Shown in pieces: positions 34,401 to 43,129 of a stretch of 64,000 nucleotides of DNA. A program made the translations under genes and the position numbers. The DNA is taken from the NCBI RefSeq assembly GCF_900104575.1, contig NZ_LT629731.1, positions 3,087,102 through 3,151,101 on the forward strand, in the 5' to 3' direction. The DNA is from Bacillus tuaregi (GTDB lineage Bacteria > Bacillota > Bacilli > Bacillales > Cytobacillaceae). Each line of letters starts with the position of its first letter. The first letter of the stretch is position 1. The notes below the pieces were generated by a model, which was not told the DNA's origin, did no database searches, and was given only the letters and a program-made list of their open reading frames with translations.

Positions 34401-34812
34401 GCTGATGGGCTCCTTTCTTTTCACATAATTCAAATAAAACGCTTGCAGTTGATTTTGGATGCATGAAGGCTACGCTAGCTCCAGCTGCTCCAATTCGTGG
34501 CTCGTCATCTATCATTCTGATACCATTCGACTTCATGTCTTGAATTCTCTCTTCGATTGATTCAACCCCTAGTGCCACATGATGGATTCCTTGTCCACGT
34601 TTTTCAATAAATTTAGCAATCGCACTTTCCTCGCTGGTAGGCTCTAATAACTCAAGCTTTACATTGCCAGCTTTAATAAATGCTACTTTTACCTTTTGAT
34701 TCTCGACTACTTCGGTGCCAAGCAGCTCTAGTTTCAGCACTTCCGTATACAAAGGTAATGCCTCTTCAATAGAGCTCACTGCAATGCCAATGTGATCTAC
34801 CTTTTTAATCAT
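34393..34812 (-). CDS. yqjC: Methylmalonyl-CoA epimerase (YqjC)
   Basis: The enzyme interconverts (S)- and (R)-methylmalonyl-CoA, between propionyl-CoA carboxylase and methylmalonyl-CoA mutase. The 139 residues form a vicinal-oxygen-chelate fold with paired beta-alpha-beta modules. Metal ligands appear as the His in KVDHIGIAVSSIE, the His pair in GIHHVALGVES and a C-terminal Glu in VLFELCEKK. It overlaps the yqjD start by eight bases, so the two are translationally coupled. The mutase genes lie about 6 kb away at 40.9-45 kb on the same strand. Confidence 0.92.
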   Translation of the reverse strand: MIKKVDHIGIAVSSIEEALPLYTEVLKLELLGTEVVENQKVKVAFIKAGNVKLELLEPTSEESAIAKFIEKRGQGIHHVALGVESIEERIQDMKSNGIRMIDDEPRIGAAGASVAFMHPKSTASVLFELCEKKGAHQHD

Positions 34813-35023
34813 CTTTTACCCCATCCCCAATAATGAATCTGCGCAACAAAAAAGGGTGCGCAATAATTTAAATATACTACAATTGTAAAAAAATACTACA
34901 ATAATCTTAAAATTCGATAAAATTTTTCAAAATCCTTCTTTTTTTGCACTATTGTCCAAAATATTTTTTGCTTGTAAAATAAACATAGGATAATGACTCA
35001 TGAAATAATGGAGGGAAAAAGCC

Positions 35024-35125
35024 TTGTCCAAAAAGAGAAAGAAAACCCAGAAAATATTTGTGTATTTAATGATTTTTGCCATGCTAGCATCTACATTACT
35101 TGCAGGAGTAGCAATGTTCTTTTAA
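35024..35125 (+). CDS. Small membrane protein, Prli42-like (stressosome-associated)
   Basis: A TTG-started 33-residue ORF has a basic N-terminus (MSKKRKKTQK) and one membrane helix (IFVYLMIFAMLASTLLAGVA). GGAGGG lies about nine bases upstream and a strong terminator follows. Length, basic start and the STLLAG-type helix match the Prli42 (DUF4044) family, a miniprotein that tethers the stressosome to the membrane in Listeria. It is easily missed because it is short and lacks ATG. Identification is from memory of the family pattern. Confidence 0.75.
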   Translation: MSKKRKKTQKIFVYLMIFAMLASTLLAGVAMFF

Positions 35126-35132
35126 TAAAGCA

Positions 35133-35165
35133 AAAGGGAATTGTCACGATTCGACAATTCCCTTT
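35133..35165. terminator. Bidirectional terminator between Prli42 ORF and yqjB
   Basis: AAAGGGAATTGTC (35133-35145) pairs perfectly with 35153-35165. Confidence 0.88.
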
Positions 35166-35177
35166 CTCTTTTACACT

Positions 35178-35690
35178 TTATTTTATAGCATGATAATCTC
35201 TTCCCAGTTCCTCAAAGGATTTTGAGGTTGATAGAATTAAAATTTTTGTCCCAAGTGGAATGAACTCATATAGTGATTCGATTGCCTCATTTTGTAACCT
35301 AATACATCCCTCAGAAACATAGTGACCAATTGAAGCTGAATTATTAGTCCCATGCACCCCATAGATTCTCCCATCCGTCCCTTTTGCGTCAAAACCAATC
35401 CATCTTGTTCCAAGAGGATTGTCAGGTGAACCACCTGGGATGTCTTTTCTCCGGAAATAAGGATTCTCAGCCTTCACTGTTATTGTAAATAACCCTTCCG
35501 GTGTCAGCTCATGCGTTTTGCCCGTCCCGGCTTTCACTACCGTTTGAACACGATTATCATGAATAAGCGCCAATTCATTTGTTGCTTTATTAACAATCAC
35601 AAATGGATCACCTGGTGCAGGGTTCACACCAAGGGGCCAAAGCGGAGAAAGAGAAAGCACGACAAACAGACTTGAAATCAATCGAAACAT
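35178..35690 (-). CDS. yqjB: L,D-transpeptidase YqjB (YkuD family)
   Basis: This 170-residue secreted or membrane-tethered protein starts with a signal-like hydrophobic segment (LISSLFVVLSLSPLW), then a YkuD domain. The catalytic motif HGTNNSASIGHYVSEGCIR supplies His113 and the nucleophile Cys129, with the conserved Ser, Gly and Arg around it. Family members cross-link peptidoglycan through L,D bonds or tailor spore and cell walls. No LysM domain is present, unlike YkuD itself. I chose the ATG at 35690 after GGGTGA. It precedes yqjA in position but is separated by 26 bases only, so it is probably transcribed with it. Confidence 0.87.
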   Translation of the reverse strand: MFRLISSLFVVLSLSPLWPLGVNPAPGDPFVIVNKATNELALIHDNRVQTVVKAGTGKTHELTPEGLFTITVKAENPYFRRKDIPGGSPDNPLGTRWIGFDAKGTDGRIYGVHGTNNSASIGHYVSEGCIRLQNEAIESLYEFIPLGTKILILSTSKSFEELGRDYHAIK

Positions 35691-35716
35691 TATGATCACC
35701 CGCCTATTCCTTTTGC

Positions 35717-36718
35717 TTAGTTTCCTTCTCCAAGCTGTTTATCATACACAACTTTTTGTTTCTTTATCCCTTTAAAGTCACGTTTAATCAGTAGGTATTG
35801 CTCCATTTCCTTCACAAAGTACAGAAGTGCCGCACGAACCTCAAATTCTTTTCTTGTTTTCGGTAGCTCCATATTTTCAAACGCTTTATGCATTTCTTCA
35901 AGCTTATCTAAAAAAAAATTCGCTGTATTACCTGGATGAATATGACCTGCCATCTCCTCAATAAAATCTGCAATCATTTTTCCTTGCTCGACCGTATGTG
36001 AAATAGAGGTGACGATTGGCAGCACTCTTTCAATAATTTCAAATTGTTTTTCTCGAATTTTGAAATAAGTATAATAAAGATCGTCCTCTTCGTTATGTAT
36101 AAATTGATTCTCCATTACCCGAAATGACAGCTTTTTAGCGTGATTAATTAAATCGATTGTTTCAGTAATTTCCTTACCATCCCAATTACTGTCACCAACT
36201 CGCAAATATTTACTTATTTCAAGAAAGATACTTCTAAAATTGGCCTCAATTCTCTCTTGATATTCCTCAATCTGGGTATCAAGACTTGGCATGTACAAAT
36301 TCGCAAACAAAGCGACACCTACTCCAATGAAAATAATTGCTAATTCATTGAATATAAAGGTAAGTGTAACGTCCCCTGCTGCAAAAAAATGTAAAATGAT
36401 GACTGTACTTGATACAATTCCTTCACTTGCCTTCAGCATGACGACAGTTGGAATAAAAAATAATAACAATATGCCAATTACAAATGGATGATAAGCGATT
36501 ACTTCAAAAAATACGCTTGAAAACATGATAGCGATTATACAGGCTAGGATTCGGTCCCATGATGCCCGCAATGATTTTTTCTTTGTTATTTGAATACAAA
36601 GAATGGTAATAATGCCGGCAGAAACAAAATTTTCGAAGCCTAGATACTGCGCTAGCATAATAGATACTGTTGCACCGACAGCTGATTTAATTGTTCGATA
36701 ACCAATCCGAAATCTCAT
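35717..36718 (-). CDS. yqjA: Aromatic acid exporter-like membrane protein YqjA
   Basis: The 333-residue protein has an N-terminal membrane half (about residues 10-145, four to six helices such as FVIGILLLFFIPTVVML) and a cytoplasmic helical half. The overall pattern is aromatic acid exporter family 1 with its C-terminal extension (formerly DUF939). IGYRTIKSAVGATVSIMLAQ at the start is characteristic. Function in Bacillus is not established; export of aromatic acids is a family-name inference. The ATG follows AGGAGA. Its operon partner downstream is yqjB. Confidence 0.82.
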   Translation of the reverse strand: MRFRIGYRTIKSAVGATVSIMLAQYLGFENFVSAGIITILCIQITKKKSLRASWDRILACIIAIMFSSVFFEVIAYHPFVIGILLLFFIPTVVMLKASEGIVSSTVIILHFFAAGDVTLTFIFNELAIIFIGVGVALFANLYMPSLDTQIEEYQERIEANFRSIFLEISKYLRVGDSNWDGKEITETIDLINHAKKLSFRVMENQFIHNEEDDLYYTYFKIREKQFEIIERVLPIVTSISHTVEQGKMIADFIEEMAGHIHPGNTANFFLDKLEEMHKAFENMELPKTRKEFEVRAALLYFVKEMEQYLLIKRDFKGIKKQKVVYDKQLGEGN

Positions 36719-36778
36719 ATGTGATCTCCTGTCCAGCCTTTTTCTTTCAGTTTACCATGAAATAGGTCGGGCAAAATA

Positions 36779-36807
36779 AAAAAGGTGCTCCTTTCGACCA
36801 CCTTTTT
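36779..36807. terminator. Terminator of artPQR
   Basis: AAAAAGGTG (36779-36787) pairs perfectly with CACCTTTTT (36799-36807). It lies between the ATPase stop and the yqjA start. Confidence 0.85.
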
Positions 36808-36825
36808 CCATATCCTTTATAATCT

Positions 36826-37548
36826 TTAAAGTATTTTCTCCAAAAACTCCTGTGCCCGCTGGCTTTTCGGATTAGAAAAGAACTCGTCAGGTACGGCATC
36901 CTCAGCAAGAACACCACTATCTAAAAAGAGGACCCGGTCTGCAACCTCTCTTGCAAAACCCATTTCATGTGTGACAATCGCCATCGTCATTCCTGACTCA
37001 GCTAATGATTTCATAACATCGAGCACTTCCTTAACCATTTCCGGGTCTAACGCAGAGGTTGGTTCATCAAACAGCATGACTTCCGGTTCCATCGCTAAAG
37101 CTCTGGCAATCGCCACACGTTGTTTTTGCCCTCCTGACAAGCGATTCGGATAAACATTAGCTTTCTCGGCTAATCCTACCTTTTCCAATAAAGCCATTCC
37201 CTTCTTCTCCGCCTCTTGTCTTGACAGCTTCTTTACCTTTATCGGTGCATAGGTTACATTCTCCATTACCGTTTTATGAGGAAATAAATGAAAATGCTGA
37301 AAAACCATCCCGACATTTTGTCTAATCTTCATAATGTTAGATTTTCTATTTGTAATGTCGATTCCATTAATATAAATATGTCCACCAGTGGGTGCTTCTA
37401 ATAAATTTAAACATCGAAGGAAGGTTGACTTTCCTGAACCAGATGGACCAATAATCGCTACTACTTCACCTTCTCGAATCGTGGTGGAAATGCCCTTTAA
37501 TACCTCAAGTTTGCCGAAATTCTTAGTCAGTCCCTCAACCTTAATCAC
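36826..37548 (-). CDS. artR: Arginine ABC transporter ATPase ArtR (YqiZ)
   Basis: The 240-residue ATPase carries Walker [10 protein letters not shown], signature [15 protein letters not shown], Walker [15 protein letters not shown] and the H-loop IVTHEMGF. It powers the ArtPQR high-affinity arginine importer. The start overlaps the artQ stop by eight bases, indicating translational coupling. Gene order binding protein, permease, ATPase is that of B. subtilis yqiXYZ. The assignment rests mainly on the binding protein and position. Confidence 0.88.
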   Translation of the reverse strand: MIKVEGLTKNFGKLEVLKGISTTIREGEVVAIIGPSGSGKSTFLRCLNLLEAPTGGHIYINGIDITNRKSNIMKIRQNVGMVFQHFHLFPHKTVMENVTYAPIKVKKLSRQEAEKKGMALLEKVGLAEKANVYPNRLSGGQKQRVAIARALAMEPEVMLFDEPTSALDPEMVKEVLDVMKSLAESGMTMAIVTHEMGFAREVADRVLFLDSGVLAEDAVPDEFFSNPKSQRAQEFLEKIL

Positions 37549-38200
37549 TTTTTCTCATTCTCCTTTCGACAAGCTTACCAATCATCGTTAATGCCATGAC
37601 AATCAGATAATAAATAACACCAGCTAATAGCAACGGCTCTATAAAACGGAATTTATCCGCTCCCACCTGATAGGCTCTCCTCATAATATCCATCACACCT
37701 ATGGTCGTCACAATCGCTGATTCCTTTGTTAGCGTAATAAACTCATTCATTAATGACGGCAGGATATTTTTTAATGCCTGCGGTAGCACGATATTCAGCA
37801 TCATGGAAGAGTATGGAACTCCTAAGGCCATTGCTGCTTCACTTTGTCCTTTATCAACAGCCAATATACCACCACGAATAATTTCAGAAATATAGGCAGT
37901 TGAATTCAATGCAAATGATACAACCGCTGCAGTGAATGGATCAATTTGGTAGCCTAGTACCTGTGGGGATCCAAAATAGATAATCATCAATTGAAGAACA
38001 AGCGGTGTTCCGCGAAAAATAGATGTATAAGCATCTGCAAACCAGCCTAAAAATTTAATTTTACTAATTTTAAAGATTGATAGGATAATACCAAATACGA
38101 ACCCTAATACCCCGGCAAGAAAAGCTATCTGTAGAGTCACCAAAACGCCTTTTAAGATAAAGGGGAACGATGGGAGAACAGATGAAAAATCTAAATTCAT
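37541..38200 (-). CDS. artQ: Arginine ABC transporter permease ArtQ (YqiY)
   Basis: This 219-residue permease has about five membrane segments and the HisMQ EAA loop [20 protein letters not shown]. The N-terminal [20 protein letters not shown] and the region [20 protein letters not shown] are typical of polar amino acid permeases. A single permease gene implies a homodimer. It is separated from artP by a hairpin and overlaps artR. Confidence 0.88.
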   Translation of the reverse strand: MNLDFSSVLPSFPFILKGVLVTLQIAFLAGVLGFVFGIILSIFKISKIKFLGWFADAYTSIFRGTPLVLQLMIIYFGSPQVLGYQIDPFTAAVVSFALNSTAYISEIIRGGILAVDKGQSEAAMALGVPYSSMMLNIVLPQALKNILPSLMNEFITLTKESAIVTTIGVMDIMRRAYQVGADKFRFIEPLLLAGVIYYLIVMALTMIGKLVERRMRKSD

Positions 38201-38239
38201 GTAGAATCATTCCTCTCAGAAATCTAAATAGAAGTATAT

Positions 38240-38279
38240 AAAAAACGTCCAGAAAACGATTCTCTTCTGAACGTTTTTT
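38240..38279 (-). terminator. Intercistronic hairpin between artP and artQ
   Basis: A 15-bp stem with one wobble (38240-38254 with 38265-38279) has T-rich flanks and lies between binding protein and permease. It likely causes partial termination, so more ArtP than membrane subunits is made. Confidence 0.7.
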
Positions 38280-38294
38280 TACCTTTTCTTTTTA

Positions 38295-39080
38295 TTACTC
38301 AGCGTCAAACCATTTCTTTATGATTTGATCCACTTCACCGTTTTCAATCATTTTTCTTAATTCAGCATTAAATGCTTCTCGGAGTTCACTACCTTTAGGG
38401 AAAGCAATAGCATAGCCGCCATCCGCATCTTCAATTGTTACCCCGACAAGATCCTTCGTTTCTTCTAAATATCCCTTTGCAACCGTGTCTTCAATAATGG
38501 CAGCATCCAAACGACCAGCAAGAATCTCCTGAATCAGTTCCGGTATACGGTTACGGCTTTCATAACTATAACCTGTACTTTCTGCTAATTCCTTTGCTTT
38601 TTCCTCTTGAATGGAACCAAGCTGTGCGCCGACCTTCTTATCTTTTAAATCATCTGCACTTTTAATGCCACTATCCTTCTTTGATACGATGACGTGTTTT
38701 GAAGTGTAGTACGTATCACTGAAATCGACACTTTCTTTACGTTCATCAGTTGCAGACATGGCAGCCATAACAAAATCAGCCTGTCCACTTTGTAAGGCAG
38801 AAATAAGACCGCCAAAATCCATGTCCTGAATTTCTAATTCATAGCCTAGTTCTTCGGTAATAGCCTTTGCGATATCAATATCAAGTCCAATAATATCGTC
38901 TCCCTTTGCCGTATCAATGTATTCAAATGGTGCATAATCCCCTGATGTTGCCATTTTTAATACTTTTGCATCTGCATCGTTATTGTCTCCTTGACTGGAT
39001 GACTCTTCACCACTGCCGCATGCGGCAAGAACACCTATAATCAACATACTCATCAATAATAATGAAATTAACTTCTTCAC
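38295..39080 (-). CDS. artP: Arginine-binding lipoprotein ArtP (YqiX)
   Basis: The 261-residue protein has a lipoprotein signal (MKKLISLLLMSMLIIGVLAA then Cys21) and a Ser/Glu/Asp-rich linker. The binding fold contains GDYAPFEYIDT, GLDIDIAKAITEELGY, AMSATDERKESVDFS and KKVGAQLGSIQEEK. The stretch KKDSGIKSADDLK...GSIQEEK is very close to B. subtilis ArtP as I remember it. It delivers arginine to ArtQ/ArtR. The regulator AhrC is encoded at 60202. I could not find a clear ARG box ahead of artP. Confidence 0.88.
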   Translation of the reverse strand: MKKLISLLLMSMLIIGVLAACGSGEESSSQGDNNDADAKVLKMATSGDYAPFEYIDTAKGDDIIGLDIDIAKAITEELGYELEIQDMDFGGLISALQSGQADFVMAAMSATDERKESVDFSDTYYTSKHVIVSKKDSGIKSADDLKDKKVGAQLGSIQEEKAKELAESTGYSYESRNRIPELIQEILAGRLDAAIIEDTVAKGYLEETKDLVGVTIEDADGGYAIAFPKGSELREAFNAELRKMIENGEVDQIIKKWFDAE

Positions 39081-39234
39081 AGCATTTCCTCCTCTATCAT
39101 TTCATAATCTTTATACTATTAGATTTTTTAATAAACTAATAATTATACATCTAAATGAATTTTAACACATTTATTCGTAGATGCAAGAAAAATTTATATT
39201 AAAATACTATTTTGATATTATTAATGATATTGAT

Positions 39235-39276
39235 AAAAAAGAGGAATACAGAATGATATCTCATTTAGTATTCCTC
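39235..39276 (-). terminator. Terminator after brxB
   Basis: GAGGAATAC (39241-39249) pairs with GTATTCCTC (39268-39276), with a second inner AATGA/TCATT stem. Six T residues follow on the minus strand. Confidence 0.88.
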
Positions 39277-39294
39277 AATTATTTAATCCTTTAA

Positions 39295-39732
39295 TTACAC
39301 TTCATCACAATACTGATCAAAGGCATCTTGAAGCTTTTGCATAACGGCAGCAGGTTCATGTCCTTCAATTTCATGTCTTTCAATCATCGTTTGGATTTTT
39401 CCATCCTTTAAAAGAGCAAATGACGGCGATGACGGCGGATAACCAGTAAAATAAGAGCGAGCCTTTGCTGTGGCTTCCTTATCTTGTCCGGCAAACACAG
39501 TAACTAATTGTTCTGGACGCTTATCATAATGGATGGCATGACTAGCAACCGGACGGGCAATTCCTCCTGCACAGCCACAAACAGAATTAATCATGACTAA
39601 TGTGGTTCCTTTTTTCGCAAATGCCTCTTCCACCTCTTCAGGCGTCTTTAGCTCCGTATATCCCGCTGCCACAATTTCCTGTCGTGCTTGGCGAACATGA
39701 TCATTCATAAATAGATTAAAATCAATATTCAT
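39295..39732 (-). CDS. brxB: Bacilliredoxin BrxB (YqiW)
   Basis: This 145-residue thioredoxin-like protein removes bacillithiol from oxidised protein thiols. The active motif is CGC (C52-G-C54 in NSVCGCAGG), characteristic of bacilliredoxins, followed by RPVASHA and [15 protein letters not shown]. BrxA (YphP) and BrxB are paralogues, and the position near artPQR and bkd identifies this as YqiW. It implies that the organism makes bacillithiol. The gene has its own terminator. Confidence 0.92.
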   Translation of the reverse strand: MNIDFNLFMNDHVRQARQEIVAAGYTELKTPEEVEEAFAKKGTTLVMINSVCGCAGGIARPVASHAIHYDKRPEQLVTVFAGQDKEATAKARSYFTGYPPSSPSFALLKDGKIQTMIERHEIEGHEPAAVMQKLQDAFDQYCDEV

Positions 39733-39808
39733 TTACATTCTCCTTACTCTCATTTTTATATTTACATCATAACAATAGTTATTACTTAAGTACAAATGAG
39801 AAGCTTTT

Positions 39809-40933
39809 TTAGGAGAAGGTTTTATAATAATGGGCGAATAATTCTTCCACAGCAGTGGTTACCGTCTTATCTCCAGCAATCACCTGGTTTTCTACCTTTG
39901 GAAGCAGCTCTTTTATCACTGTATTATGAAAAAAGCTGTTCTGTAGCTGGTCAATGATCATACTTTTCATCCATTCTTTTGTTTGCGATCTTCTACGGTC
40001 CGCAAATACACCAGACTGCTTTGTTGTCGCTTCAAAATCCTTGATGACATCCCAGATTTCTTTAATACCATCTTCCATTAAGGCAGAGCATGTATAAGCC
40101 TTTGTGTCCCAGCCTTTCGTTGCTGGCTGAAGGAAGTGTAAAATTTGATTATATTCTCTTTTCGTTTTTTGTGCATTTGCTTTATTTTCCCCGTCTGCTT
40201 TGTTGACCACTATCGCATCCGCCAGTTCCATAATTCCCTTTTTCATTCCCTGGAGCTCGTCACCTGCTCCAGTTAACACAACCAGCATGAAAAAGTCTAC
40301 CATATCGCGGACAATTACTTCGCTTTGGCCGACACCGACAGTCTCAATCAAGATAACATCAAAGCCATAGGCCTCACATAAGAGCATCGTTTCTCTTGTT
40401 TTTCGGTGTACACCGCCCAGCTTCCCTCCCGAAGGAGAAGGGCGAATAAACGCCCTTGGATGACGGGCCAGCTGCTCCATCCGTGTTTTATCACCAAGGA
40501 TACTGCCGCCGCTTCTGCTTGAACTGGGATCCACGGCCAATACCGCTACTTTAAGTCCAAGGTTGCATAAAAACATACCAAAGGCCTCGATGAAAGTACT
40601 TTTACCTGCACCGGGAACTCCGGTAATACCGATACGGACTGCTTTACCGGTGTTAGGTAAAAGCTGCTGCAGAAGCGTTTGTGCCTTCTGAAAGTGATGC
40701 TCTGCATTACTTTCAATTAAGGTAATGGAGCGAGCCAACATACTGCGGTCACCTTTGAGGATTCCCTCTGCCAGCTGCTCACAGTCCATTTCATCTGGCT
40801 TCATTTTTTTTCGAAACGTCGTGTTTTTAACGAGGCCTTCCTGTGATACTGCTTCAACCCCTTTACGAATATAGGTTGAAAATTTATCTGGCTCATCTTG
40901 ATTTGTCCATTCAGGCCGTTTCTCGTCTGACAT
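39809..40933 (-). CDS. meaB: Methylmalonyl-CoA mutase GTPase chaperone MeaB (ArgK-type)
   Basis: This 374-residue G3E GTPase loads and protects adenosylcobalamin in methylmalonyl-CoA mutase. The P-loop is GITGVPGAGKST near residue 100. VDPSSSRSGGSILGDKTRM, ETVGVGQSE and the NKADG base-specificity motif (VVNKADGE) follow, and the C-terminus dimerizes. Its ATG immediately follows the mutB stop codon, a tight coupling expected for a mutase-specific chaperone. The N-terminal about 35 residues are an extension before the conserved core. It ends the mutA-mutB-meaB transcript. Confidence 0.92.
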   Translation of the reverse strand: MSDEKRPEWTNQDEPDKFSTYIRKGVEAVSQEGLVKNTTFRKKMKPDEMDCEQLAEGILKGDRSMLARSITLIESNAEHHFQKAQTLLQQLLPNTGKAVRIGITGVPGAGKSTFIEAFGMFLCNLGLKVAVLAVDPSSSRSGGSILGDKTRMEQLARHPRAFIRPSPSGGKLGGVHRKTRETMLLCEAYGFDVILIETVGVGQSEVIVRDMVDFFMLVVLTGAGDELQGMKKGIMELADAIVVNKADGENKANAQKTKREYNQILHFLQPATKGWDTKAYTCSALMEDGIKEIWDVIKDFEATTKQSGVFADRRRSQTKEWMKSMIIDQLQNSFFHNTVIKELLPKVENQVIAGDKTVTTAVEELFAHYYKTFS

Positions 40934-43126
40934 TTACGCCTTCACTTCCTCATAGCCGAGTCGCTCATAGATAGCTCGGACAACCTTTTGGGCAGCAACC
41001 GGAATAACTGTTCCTGGTCCAAAAATAGCTGAAGCTCCTTGTTCATATAGGAATTCATAATCCTGTGCAGGAATAACACCGCCGGCAACCACAATAATAT
41101 CTTCTCGGCCGAGCTTCTTCAATTCAGCAACAAGCTGTGGCAGTAATGTCTTGTGGCCAGCAGCAAGCGAACTCATACCAATAGCATGGACATCGTTCTC
41201 AACTGCCTGCAGCGCTGTTTCTTCTGGTGTTTGGAATAATGGACCGATATCCACATCAAAGCCTAAATCCGCAAATGCAGTTGCAATTACCTTAGCTCCG
41301 CGGTCATGACCATCCTGTCCCATCTTTGCAATTAAAATCCGAGGGCGGCGACCTTCATTTTCAAGAAATTCATCAGTCATCTGCTTCACCGTATTAATTT
41401 CTTCTTCATTTGAAAAAGCAGAGCTGTATACTCCGCTAATTGAGCGGATTGTCGCTTTATGACGACCGGATACCTTTTCAATCGCCGAGGATATTTCGCC
41501 TAGCGTTGCACGTACACGTGCTGCTTGTACAGCAAGAGCTAGAAGATTTCCTTCGTTTGTTTCACATGCCTTTTCAATGGCAGCCAATGCTTCCTGTACT
41601 TTTTCTTCATCACGAGAAGCTTTTAATTGATTTAATTTTTCAATTTGCTTTAATCGGACAGCCGTATTATCTACTTCAAGAATTTCTATCGGTTCCTCTT
41701 TATCAAGACGGTATTTATTCACACCGACAATCGTTTCTTTTCCTGAATCAATTTGAGCCTGTCTTCTAGCTGCAGCTTCTTCAATGCGCATTTTTGGTAG
41801 ACCTGTTTCAATCGCCTTTGCCATTCCGCCAAGGTTTTCAATTTCTTCAATATGCTCCCAAGCACGATTCATTAATTGCTCTGTTAAGGCCTCGACATAG
41901 TAAGAGCCTCCCCATGGATCAATCACATTTGTGATGCCAGTCTCTTCCTGCAAATAAAGCTGTGTATTGCGGGCAATTCTCGCAGAGAAGTCTGTTGGCA
42001 ATGCAATTGCTTCATCTAGTGCATTCGTATGCAATGACTGGGTATGTCCCATGGCTGCAGCATGAGCTTCAATCAGAGTCCGTATCACGTTATTGAACGG
42101 ATCCTGCTCCGTCAAACTCCAGCCCGAGGTCTGTGAATGTGTACGCAGTGCCAGTGATTTGCTATTTTTCGGCTCAAACGACTGCATCATTTTTGCCCAG
42201 ATACGGCGAGCAGCCCGCATTTTAGCCACTTCCATAAAATAATTCATTCCAATTGCCCAGAAGAAAGATAATCTTGGAGCAAAGGAATCGATATCAATGC
42301 CGGCCTTTAATCCTGTTCTAACGTATTCAAGACCATCTGCAAGGGTATAGGCCAATTCGATATCAGCCGGAGCCCCCGCTTCCTGCATATGGTAACCAGA
42401 AATACTGATGCTGTTAAATTTAGGCATGTACTTAGATGTGTATTCAAAAATATCAGCAATAATCTTCATCGACATTTCTGGTGGATAAATATACGTGTTA
42501 CGAACCATATATTCTTTTAAAATATCATTTTGAATCGTTCCGGAAAGCTTCTCCTGTGAAACCCCCTGCTCTTCGGCTGTAACGATATAAAAGGCCATGA
42601 TCGGCAGAACCGCTCCGTTCATCGTCATAGAAACAGACATTTGATCTAATGGTATACCATCAAATAATGTTTTCATATCAACGATTGAATCAATCGCAAC
42701 ACCCGCTTTTCCGACATCGCCCACAACACGTGCATGATCGGAATCATAGCCCCTGTGTGTAGCAAGATCAAAGGCAACAGAAAGTCCCTTTTGCCCCATC
42801 GCTAAATTACGGCGATAGAATGCATTACTCTCTTCAGCAGTTGAAAAGCCTGCATATTGGCGAACTGTCCATGGTCTATTCACATACATGGTCGGGTAAG
42901 GACCTCTTGTATAAGGCGGTAGACCCGGCAGGTCCCCAAGATGCTTAGCATCTTTTTGATCCTTCTCTGTATAGAGCGGTTTCGTGCTAATATGCTCATT
43001 GGTCTCAAATAAAAGGTCATCAATCGATGTAGAAATTTCAGCTTCCGCTTTTTGTTTCCATTCTTCTTCTGTAAATGTTGTAGATGTATCTATATTAATT
43101 GTTTTAAAATCAGGCTTTTGTGTCAT
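40934..43126 (-). CDS. mutB: Methylmalonyl-CoA mutase, large (catalytic) subunit
   Basis: This adenosylcobalamin enzyme rearranges (R)-methylmalonyl-CoA to succinyl-CoA. The 730-residue subunit has an N-terminal TIM barrel ([68 protein letters not shown]) and a C-terminal B12 domain. The B12 motif is [11 protein letters not shown], whose His replaces the lower axial ligand of cobalt. All expected motifs are intact. It starts three bases after mutA, with its ribosome site inside the mutA 3' end, and is followed directly by meaB. Confidence 0.94.
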   Translation of the reverse strand: MTQKPDFKTINIDTSTTFTEEEWKQKAEAEISTSIDDLLFETNEHISTKPLYTEKDQKDAKHLGDLPGLPPYTRGPYPTMYVNRPWTVRQYAGFSTAEESNAFYRRNLAMGQKGLSVAFDLATHRGYDSDHARVVGDVGKAGVAIDSIVDMKTLFDGIPLDQMSVSMTMNGAVLPIMAFYIVTAEEQGVSQEKLSGTIQNDILKEYMVRNTYIYPPEMSMKIIADIFEYTSKYMPKFNSISISGYHMQEAGAPADIELAYTLADGLEYVRTGLKAGIDIDSFAPRLSFFWAIGMNYFMEVAKMRAARRIWAKMMQSFEPKNSKSLALRTHSQTSGWSLTEQDPFNNVIRTLIEAHAAAMGHTQSLHTNALDEAIALPTDFSARIARNTQLYLQEETGITNVIDPWGGSYYVEALTEQLMNRAWEHIEEIENLGGMAKAIETGLPKMRIEEAAARRQAQIDSGKETIVGVNKYRLDKEEPIEILEVDNTAVRLKQIEKLNQLKASRDEEKVQEALAAIEKACETNEGNLLALAVQAARVRATLGEISSAIEKVSGRHKATIRSISGVYSSAFSNEEEINTVKQMTDEFLENEGRRPRILIAKMGQDGHDRGAKVIATAFADLGFDVDIGPLFQTPEETALQAVENDVHAIGMSSLAAGHKTLLPQLVAELKKLGREDIIVVAGGVIPAQDYEFLYEQGASAIFGPGTVIPVAAQKVVRAIYERLGYEEVKA

Positions 43127-43129
43127 AAT

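Noticed and set aside
39081-39200. Possible ARG box (GAATAAAT...ATTCATT) ahead of artP
   Set aside because: Half-sites are not spaced as in CATGAATAAAAATTCAAG and the region is generally AT-rich. Support is too weak.
40934-43126. Isobutyryl-CoA mutase as an alternative identity of the large mutase subunit
   Set aside because: The gene is a full 730-residue MutB with its own B12 domain and a MutA partner, and it is followed by meaB. IcmA/IcmF layouts differ.
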